From contig NZ_JAOQJQ010000002.1 in assembly GCF_025566885.1 (NCBI RefSeq), positions 248,001 to 312,000 on the forward strand: a stretch of 64,000 nt of DNA, given 5' to 3'. This DNA comes from Brotonthovivens ammoniilytica (GTDB lineage: Bacteria > Bacillota > Clostridia > Lachnospirales > Lachnospiraceae). Made by a program: the position numbers and the translations under genes. Below are positions 58,343-64,000 of this stretch, piece by piece (within the stretch, counting starts at the first letter, position 1; each line of letters opens with the position of its first letter). The notes under the pieces were generated by a model. That model made no database searches. It was not told the origin of the DNA and saw only the letters and a list, made by a program, of their open reading frames with translations.

Positions 58343-59586
58343 TTAAGAAACCGGTAACCGGAATGAAAGATATTATGCCGGATGAAATGCAGATCCGTGA
58401 TTATGTCATGGGTGTTATTAAAGAAACGTACCGTGCATTCGGCTTTACCCCCATTGAGACTCCCTGTATGGAAAATATTGCGAATTTAAGCAGTAAGCAG
58501 GGCGGGGAAAATGAAAAACTCATTTTTAAAGTATTAAAAAGAGGCGAGAAATTAAATCTTAAGACTGCTGAGTGTGAGGCAGATCTTGTGGACAACGGAC
58601 TTCGCTATGACCTGACTGTACCGCTGTGCCGCTATTATGCAAATCATGCAAATGATCTTCCGAATCCCTTTAAGGCTCTGCAGATGGGAAATGTATGGCG
58701 TGCAGACAGACCACAAAGGGGCCGTTACCGTCAGTTTATGCAGTGCGATATTGATATTATCGGTGAACCGTCCAATCTGGCGGAAATCGAGTTGATTTTA
58801 GCTACTACGGGAACACTTGGAAAGCTTGGATTTAAAAATTTTGAAATACGGATTAACGAGAGAAGAATCTTAAAAGCCATGGCTGCTTACAGTGGTTTTC
58901 AGGAAGCAGATTATGATACGGTATTTATTATTTTAGACAAAATGGACAAGATCGGACTTTCTGGTGTAGCCGAGGAGCTTGTGAAAGCCGGTTTTTTACA
59001 GGAATCGGTGGATAAATATCTGGCGCTGTTTGAAGGTGTGGAAAAAGCAGATGACGGAGTGGCATATCTGGCCCGGGAGCTGGGTGAATATCTGGACGCA
59101 GATGTAGTTCAGAATATGCAGGAAATTTCCGCAAGCGTTACTTCTACAAAGGCAGCAGAGTTTGAACTTGTATTTGATCCCACATTGGTTCGGGGAATGT
59201 CATATTATACAGGAACTATTTTTGAGATTGCTATTCCTGAATTCGGCGGCAGCTGCGGAGGCGGCGGACGTTATGACAAAATGGTAGGAAACTTTATCGG
59301 AAAGGATGTTCCGGCCTGCGGTTTTTCCATCGGTTTTGAGCGTATTATTATGCTTTTAATGGAAAGCGGATTTCAGATTCCGCAGCAGCCAAAAAAGACA
59401 GCTTATTTAATCGAGAAAGGCTATCCCGGAGACAAACTGGCCGGAGTTATTGCCAGAGCGCAGGAAGCAAGAAAAGACGGTCAGCAGGTGCTGGTTGTCC
59501 GGATGAATAAAAATAAAAAGTTCCAGAAGGAACAGCTGGCCAGGGAAGGATATGAAGAAGTAATAGAGTTTTTCAATCGTGACTAA
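58333..59586 (+). CDS. hisS: Histidyl-tRNA synthetase
   Basis: 417 residues, class II synthetase. Motif 2 region MQCDIDIIGEP after RPQRGRYRQF, HisRS-specific blocks LVRGMSYYTGTIFE and GGGGRYDKMVGNF, motif 3 ACGFSIGFERI, and a C-terminal anticodon-binding domain (about 325-417). TTG 58333 is the start, seven bases after GGAGG, inside the end of hemZ, so translation is coupled. aspS follows 37 bp later, the common hisS-aspS arrangement. No T-box leader is visible. Confidence 0.95.
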   Translation: MALIKKPVTGMKDIMPDEMQIRDYVMGVIKETYRAFGFTPIETPCMENIANLSSKQGGENEKLIFKVLKRGEKLNLKTAECEADLVDNGLRYDLTVPLCRYYANHANDLPNPFKALQMGNVWRADRPQRGRYRQFMQCDIDIIGEPSNLAEIELILATTGTLGKLGFKNFEIRINERRILKAMAAYSGFQEADYDTVFIILDKMDKIGLSGVAEELVKAGFLQESVDKYLALFEGVEKADDGVAYLARELGEYLDADVVQNMQEISASVTSTKAAEFELVFDPTLVRGMSYYTGTIFEIAIPEFGGSCGGGGRYDKMVGNFIGKDVPACGFSIGFERIIMLLMESGFQIPQQPKKTAYLIEKGYPGDKLAGVIARAQEARKDGQQVLVVRMNKNKKFQKEQLAREGYEEVIEFFNRD

Positions 59587-59623
59587 GGCTGTATAGGAAG
59601 AAGAAAATCAGGAGGATGAAATC

Positions 59624-61435
59624 ATGGCAGAATCCATGAAAGGGCTTCACAGATCACATAGATGTACAGAAGTATCAAATGAGAATATCGGTGAGAAAGT
59701 AACCGTGATGGGCTGGGTGCAGAAAAGAAGAAATCTGGGAAGTCTGATTTTTATAGATTTAAGAGACCGTTCCGGAATTCTGCAGATCATGTTTGATGAA
59801 GCAAGCGTGGGAGCAGAGGGGTTTGAAAAAGCCGGGCAGTTAAGAAGCGAATATGTAGTTGCAGTTGTAGGAACTGTTCAAAAACGAAGTGCGGCAGTAA
59901 ATGAAAATTTAAAAACAGGGGATATTGAAGTGATCGCGGAAGATATCCGCATTTTATCCGAGTCTGAGACTCCGCCATTTCCAATAGAGGAAAATTCACA
60001 GACAAAAGATGATATCCGTTTGAAATATCGTTATCTGGACTTAAGAAGACCTGATATTCAGCGGAATCTGATGCTGAGAAGCAAGGTTGCGTATTTGATG
60101 CGTGATTTTATGATGAAGGAAGGATTTGTGGAAGTTGAGACCCCGGTGCTGACCAAATCCACACCGGAAGGAGCCAGAGATTATCTGGTGCCCAGCCGTG
60201 TGCATCCGGGCAGTTTTTATGCTCTTCCTCAGTCTCCACAGCTGTTTAAACAGCTGCTGATGTGTGCAGGCTATGACCGCTATTTCCAGATTACAAAATG
60301 TTTTCGGGATGAAGATTTAAGAGCGGACCGTCAGCCGGAGTTTACACAGGCTGATATGGAGCTTGCCTTTGTAGATGTAGATGATGTGCTGGATGTAAAT
60401 GAACGTCTGCTTCAATACGTATTTAAAGAGTCTATCGGCATTGATGTTAAGCTTCCTCTGCCCAGAATGACCTGGCAGGAGGCTATGGACCGTTTTGGAT
60501 CCGATAAACCGGACACCCGTTTTGGGCTGGAGCTGAAAGATGTATCAGATGTAGCTGCCGGCTGCGGATTTGGCGTATTTACAGGAGCACTGGAAAATGG
60601 CGGAAGCGTCCGGGGAATCTGCGTGCCCGGAAGAGCCTCTATGGGCCGGAAGCAGATCGACAAGCTGGTAGATCTTGCCAAAACATATGGAGCCAAAGGA
60701 CTGGCGTATCTGGGCGTGAATGAGGACAGAACTTATAAATCTTCTTTTGCAAAATTTATGACAGAGGATGAGCTTGCAGCGCTGGTATCTGCAATGGAGG
60801 CAAAGCCGGGAGATCTTCTGTTGTTTGCGGCAGATAAGAATAAAGTTGTCTGGGATGTTCTTGGGGCGCTGAGACTTCATATGGCAAAAGAGCTGGAATT
60901 GATTGATAAAAATCAGTATAATTTCCTTTGGATTACAGAATTTCCGCTTTTGGAATGGTCCGAGGAAGAGAACCGCTATATGGCAATGCATCATCCTTTT
61001 ACCATGCCCATGGAAGAGGATTGGGATAAGGTAGATACAGATCCCGGAGCAGTCCGGGCCAAGGCGTATGATATTGTGTTAAACGGTACAGAGCTGGGAG
61101 GAGGATCTGTAAGAATCCATCAGAACGACATTCAGGAAAAAATGTTTGAGGTTCTTGGGTTTACAAAAGAAAGCGCATGGGAGCAGTTTGGTTTCCTGTT
61201 AAATGCATTTCGTTTTGGAGTGCCGCCTCACGCCGGGCTGGCATATGGTCTTGACCGTATGGTAATGCATATGGTACAGGCTGATTCTATCCGGGATGTC
61301 ATTGCGTTCCCGAAGGTAAAAGATGCATCCTGTCTTATGTCGGAAGCTCCCGGCACAGTAGATGAAAAACAGCTGAAGGAGCTTGGAATCAAAGTAGATG
61401 CAGAGTCTGAAAAGGTAGAAAAGACAGAAGAATAA
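59624..61435 (+). CDS. aspS: Aspartyl-tRNA synthetase
   Basis: 603 residues, bacterial type. N-terminal OB anticodon domain (about 20-105; VTVMGWVQKRRNLGSLIFIDLRDRSG), class II core with VETPVLTKSTPEGARDYLVPSR, motif 2 FRDEDLRADRQPEFTQ, the bacterial GAD insertion domain (about 300-410), and motif 3 GLAYGLDRMVM. Whether it is discriminating or also charges tRNA-Asn cannot be judged here. AGGAGGATG precedes the ATG. The terminator at 61452 ends the operon. Confidence 0.96.
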   Translation: MAESMKGLHRSHRCTEVSNENIGEKVTVMGWVQKRRNLGSLIFIDLRDRSGILQIMFDEASVGAEGFEKAGQLRSEYVVAVVGTVQKRSAAVNENLKTGDIEVIAEDIRILSESETPPFPIEENSQTKDDIRLKYRYLDLRRPDIQRNLMLRSKVAYLMRDFMMKEGFVEVETPVLTKSTPEGARDYLVPSRVHPGSFYALPQSPQLFKQLLMCAGYDRYFQITKCFRDEDLRADRQPEFTQADMELAFVDVDDVLDVNERLLQYVFKESIGIDVKLPLPRMTWQEAMDRFGSDKPDTRFGLELKDVSDVAAGCGFGVFTGALENGGSVRGICVPGRASMGRKQIDKLVDLAKTYGAKGLAYLGVNEDRTYKSSFAKFMTEDELAALVSAMEAKPGDLLLFAADKNKVVWDVLGALRLHMAKELELIDKNQYNFLWITEFPLLEWSEEENRYMAMHHPFTMPMEEDWDKVDTDPGAVRAKAYDIVLNGTELGGGSVRIHQNDIQEKMFEVLGFTKESAWEQFGFLLNAFRFGVPPHAGLAYGLDRMVMHMVQADSIRDVIAFPKVKDASCLMSEAPGTVDEKQLKELGIKVDAESEKVEKTEE

Positions 61436-61451
61436 ATTACAGAAGAGTCAA

Positions 61452-61511
61452 AAACAATACCCTGATAGTAAATACACAAAAGAAATGTGTTGCACTATCA
61501 GGGTATTGTTT
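61452..61511. terminator. Bidirectional terminator between aspS and the CLC gene
   Basis: AAACAATACCCTGATAGT (61452-61469) pairs perfectly with its complement at 61494-61511 (18 bp). It overlaps the last bases of the opposing CLC gene. Confidence 0.9.
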
Positions 61512-62742
61512 ATTTTGAAGAGCGGCTCTGCCATTCCTGCCCCTGATATTGTCTCTGTCTGCCATAGATTGTCATATTTCCGTTGCAGGCGTAGGCTATG
61601 GAGCAAACAATCAGAAAATAGACGGCATTTTGCGGACCGAAAACTTCAATACCTATAATTACCGGGGCCAGCAGCGTATTTGTGGCGCTGCCAAAAACTG
61701 CGGCATATCCAAGGGCCGCTGTCAGAGCAACGGGAAGACCAAAGAGATTACCCAAAAGTATACCGGCGGTGCAGCCTATGGCAAACAGAGGGGGCACTTC
61801 TCCGCCCTGATAGCCTGCGGCCAGTGTAATAACAGTAAAACCGAATTTCAACAGAAAGTCATAGGGATAAATGGTCTGATTCTCAAAGGCTGCGCTGATA
61901 AGATTGGTGCCAAGTCCGGTATAACGTCCCTGATGGATAAAAAGTAAAAGAAGGGACAGGCAGATTCCTGTGATCAAAATGCGGAAATATACATTTGGAA
62001 ACCAGGATGCCAGACGTTTTTTTGCCGCCTGCAGACACCATGCAAAGCTCCCTCCTATGATGCCGAAAATAACAGCGGTAATTATAAGTTTAACAATCGT
62101 ATCAGGTGTAAAAACCAGTTTGTCGCTGACGATTACAGAAAATTTTTCCAGTCCCAGCAGATGGGAGGTAAAACCGGCGGTAAAGGAGGCGGCAAGACAG
62201 GGAATGACTGCCTCGTAAAAAAGGCTTCCGGCCACCAGCACCTCCAGTGCAAAAAATACTGCGGCCAGCGGGGTCTGAAAAAGACCTGCAAAACCTGCAG
62301 CCATTCCTATCAGAAGATAAAGGCGGGCATTGTTCTGTACATGAAGTTTTCTTCCTATAGTGTGAGAAATTGCAGCTCCCATCTGTACGGCAACGCCTTC
62401 CCGCCCGGCGCTTCCTCCAAACAGGTGCGTGATCCAGGTAGTCAGCATAATCAATGGTACGAGAAGTTTTGGAATGTGTTTGTTTTCCTGAAAACCCGTA
62501 TCAAAGATCAGTCCCATACCTCCCAGGGATTTGGGGCTGAGTTTTCTGTAGAGAAAAAGAATCAGCAGTCCGGCCGGACCAAGAAACGGCAGAAGAAGAT
62601 ATAGGTGTTCCTGGCGAAAATCGGTGATTGTGAGAAGTACACGGCCAAACAGAGCGTCAACGGCGCCGATGATCAGGCCGATAAGGATGGCTGCAAGGGT
62701 ATGTATCAGAATGGTTTTATAATAAAGGAACGATTTTTTCAT
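61510..62742 (-). CDS. CLC-family anion transporter, probable fluoride/proton antiporter type
   Basis: 410 residues from ATG 62742 (GAGAGG upstream on the minus strand; the frame is open to 62829), about 10-12 membrane helices, no cytoplasmic CBS domains. Selectivity motifs: GGMGLIF (74-80) where chloride CLCs have GSGIP, and GSAGREGVAVQ (110-120) with gating E115 where chloride types have GREGP. Methionine in the first motif and GREGV/T in the second are marks of CLC-F fluoride exporters, so fluoride export coupled to proton uptake is the likely role. No fluoride riboswitch is visible upstream. Convergent with aspS. Confidence 0.85.
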   Translation of the reverse strand: MKKSFLYYKTILIHTLAAILIGLIIGAVDALFGRVLLTITDFRQEHLYLLLPFLGPAGLLILFLYRKLSPKSLGGMGLIFDTGFQENKHIPKLLVPLIMLTTWITHLFGGSAGREGVAVQMGAAISHTIGRKLHVQNNARLYLLIGMAAGFAGLFQTPLAAVFFALEVLVAGSLFYEAVIPCLAASFTAGFTSHLLGLEKFSVIVSDKLVFTPDTIVKLIITAVIFGIIGGSFAWCLQAAKKRLASWFPNVYFRILITGICLSLLLLFIHQGRYTGLGTNLISAAFENQTIYPYDFLLKFGFTVITLAAGYQGGEVPPLFAIGCTAGILLGNLFGLPVALTAALGYAAVFGSATNTLLAPVIIGIEVFGPQNAVYFLIVCSIAYACNGNMTIYGRQRQYQGQEWQSRSSK

Positions 62743-62943
62743 AAGTAAAATCCTCTCATTTGAAACATTAGATTGGTATAATTTGAGTTTTTCGGGAAAT
62801 ATAGTTTTCAACAAAATTTTCCTTAACAATTAATGCTGGTTTTTGTATAAAATTATGAAACATGGTTCATTATACATTGATTTTGAAGGGGTTACAACTG
62901 TATAAAAAGTCTGAATTTGTATCATTTTTGTCCCATAAATCTG

Positions 62944-63041
62944 AAGAATGGAAATGAATTTATGAGACATTCTTAAGAATTAGTTAATTAATATTATCTT
63001 TGCTTTAAATGGGATGAAAATTAAAATTTTACAGGTATAAT
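62944..63041 (+). promoter_or_regulatory. Promoter region of the adenylation gene
   Basis: TATAAT (63036-63041) with no good -35. Upstream, AAGAATG (62944-62950) and CATTCTT (62968-62974) form an inverted repeat next to TCTTAAGA. The remaining 62743-62943 is AT-rich, shows no open frame, and probably holds the CLC promoter; no aptamer is recognisable. Confidence 0.45.
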
Positions 63042-63072
63042 GGATACAGATATCAGGACGGAGGTAAAACCG

Positions 63073-64000
63073 ATGAAGAACATATTAGAATATCTGGAAC
63101 GGACAACAGATACTTGTGGGGAAAAAATCGCTGTTGCCGATCAGCATGAAGAGATCAGTTTTCATGAACTGAGTATGTATGCCAAGCGGATTGGCAGCCG
63201 CATCAGTCAGTTAAAATACAGGAATGCGCCGGTGGCAGTTTTACTTGATAAAACCCCAAGATGTGCAGCTGCATTTCTGGGAGTTGTGTACAGTGGAAAT
63301 TTTTATGTGGTAATTGATTCTTTTATGCCGGCAGACAGAATTAATAAGATTTTTAAGACACTGAATCCCAAGGCGCTGGTAACTGATTATGCCCATAAAG
63401 AACTTGCGGAAAATCTTTCACATCCGGGAGAAATTATATGGCTGGAGGATGCTGTAGAGACTCCGGTGGATGCAGAAGCATTAAGTGAGATTCGAAAAAG
63501 AAGTATTGATACGGATCCGCTTTATGCACTTTTTACATCGGGTTCCACGGGGATGCCTAAGGGAACCGTTATCAGCCACAGAGCGGTTATAGCGTATTCA
63601 GAATGGGTGGAAAGTACATTTAATATTGATGAAAATACTGTTTTTGGAAGTCAGACACCCTTTTATTTCAGCATGTCTGTGACAGATTTTTATAGTACAA
63701 TCCGAACCGGCGCGCGTCTTCAGATTATTCCGAAAATGCTGTTTTCGTTTCCGATGCAGCTGATTGATTATATGAATGAGTATAAAGTAAATACAATTTA
63801 CTGGGTACCGTCTGCGCTGGGCCTTGTTGCAAACTGGAAGGCCTTGGATTATGCAGATCTGAAGTATGTAAATAAGATATTATTTGCCGGAGAGGTAATG
63901 CCGGTGAAACATTTGAATTATTGGAAATCAAAGCTGCCGGATGCCTTTTATGCAAATTTATTTGGACCTACAGAGACTACAGATATCTGTACGTACTATG
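63073..64000 (+). CDS. Amino-acid adenylation (DltA-like) enzyme, cut by window end
   Basis: The first 309 residues of an ANL-superfamily adenylating enzyme; the window ends before its C terminus. Core motifs: LFTSGSTGMPKGTVISHRAV (phosphate-binding loop, about 155-175) and LFGPTETTDICTYY at the cut end. The opening NILEYLERTTDTCGEKIAVADQ resembles DltA, which activates D-alanine for teichoic-acid esterification, and single-module amino-acid activators from surface-polysaccharide clusters. Downstream carrier-protein and acyltransferase genes would decide between them. GGAGGT precedes ATG 63073. Confidence 0.85.
   Translation, partial: MKNILEYLERTTDTCGEKIAVADQHEEISFHELSMYAKRIGSRISQLKYRNAPVAVLLDKTPRCAAAFLGVVYSGNFYVVIDSFMPADRINKIFKTLNPKALVTDYAHKELAENLSHPGEIIWLEDAVETPVDAEALSEIRKRSIDTDPLYALFTSGSTGMPKGTVISHRAVIAYSEWVESTFNIDENTVFGSQTPFYFSMSVTDFYSTIRTGARLQIIPKMLFSFPMQLIDYMNEYKVNTIYWVPSALGLVANWKALDYADLKYVNKILFAGEVMPVKHLNYWKSKLPDAFYANLFGPTETTDICTYY

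Noticed and set aside
58200..59640. T-box leader before hisS or aspS
   Set aside because: hisS starts inside hemZ and the gap to aspS is only 37 bp; there is no room or T-box sequence.
62743..63072. Fluoride riboswitch before the CLC gene
   Set aside because: Neither strand shows the conserved crcB-motif pseudoknot elements.

Overview
The window reads as chromosomal DNA of an anaerobic, Gram-positive gut clostridium, most likely a Lachnospiraceae member. This rests on strong AGGAGG-type ribosome binding sites, frequent TTG/GTG starts, moderately AT-rich sequence, HydE/HydF [FeFe]-hydrogenase maturases, HemZ, CwlD, MecA, VanR/VanS-like two-component pairs and 2-hydroxyacyl-CoA-dehydratase-type proteins. 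I see no rRNA, tRNA, CRISPR array, insertion sequence or prophage. Species assignment is inference.

Layout. 1-3.9 kb: sugar operon (xylulokinase, DUF4867 protein, L-fucose/L-arabinose-type isomerase) behind a promoter flanked by a ROK/XylR-like operator. 4.0-4.7 kb: BioY biotin transporter with a BirA-like operator over its -35 box. 4.8-8.4 kb: response regulator and large sensor kinase; a paralogous pair lies at 40.8-43.6 kb. 8.4-9.6 kb: MerR regulator and a small 2[4Fe-4S] ferredoxin. 9.7-15.5 kb: cobalamin riboswitch with intrinsic terminator, then a lipoprotein CbiK-type cobaltochelatase, a repeat lipoprotein and a complete BtuFCD-type ABC importer whose ATPase has an extra C-terminal domain. 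15.5-18.5 kb: a separate unit under a perfect consensus promoter, with a protein showing sulfite-oxidase-fold features, MoaA and a thioesterase; then a DUF1858 protein. 19-20.7 kb: MecA, a 700-base gap with an orphan promoter, and a small gene whose ribosome binding site points to an ATA codon. 21-26 kb: GH18 wall protein, CwlD amidase, metallophosphoesterase and a cytosolic ParB-like/BMP fusion. 26.2-30.3 kb: Sua5 (apparently leaderless), a phosphatase-like protein lacking the catalytic cysteine, dCMP deaminase, a split chromate transporter and a cytidylate kinase-like protein. 30.4-33.4 kb: a two-gene 2-hydroxyacyl-CoA dehydratase/double-cubane-type system with fused activase. 33.6-39.6 kb: DUF362 ferredoxin, 5'-nucleotidase, and the TM1266-hydE-hydF operon with a structured leader. 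39.7-52 kb: coiled-coil protein, second two-component pair, aconitase-like hydratase, thioredoxin, TPR/P-loop protein, glycogen branching enzyme, PAP2 phosphatase. 52-61.4 kb: cyclophilin, GNAT protein, Rel, MBL hydrolase, hemZ, hisS, aspS. 61.5-64 kb: a CLC protein with fluoride-exporter-type signatures, and the start of an adenylation enzyme cut by the window end.

Most of the window is housekeeping. The parts most likely to hide undescribed biology are the B12-riboswitch operon that places a chelatase outside the membrane beside a modified BtuCD, the adjoining SuoX-like/MoaA unit, the cytosolic BMP/ParB fusion, the dehydratase-activase fusion, and several candidate structured RNAs.
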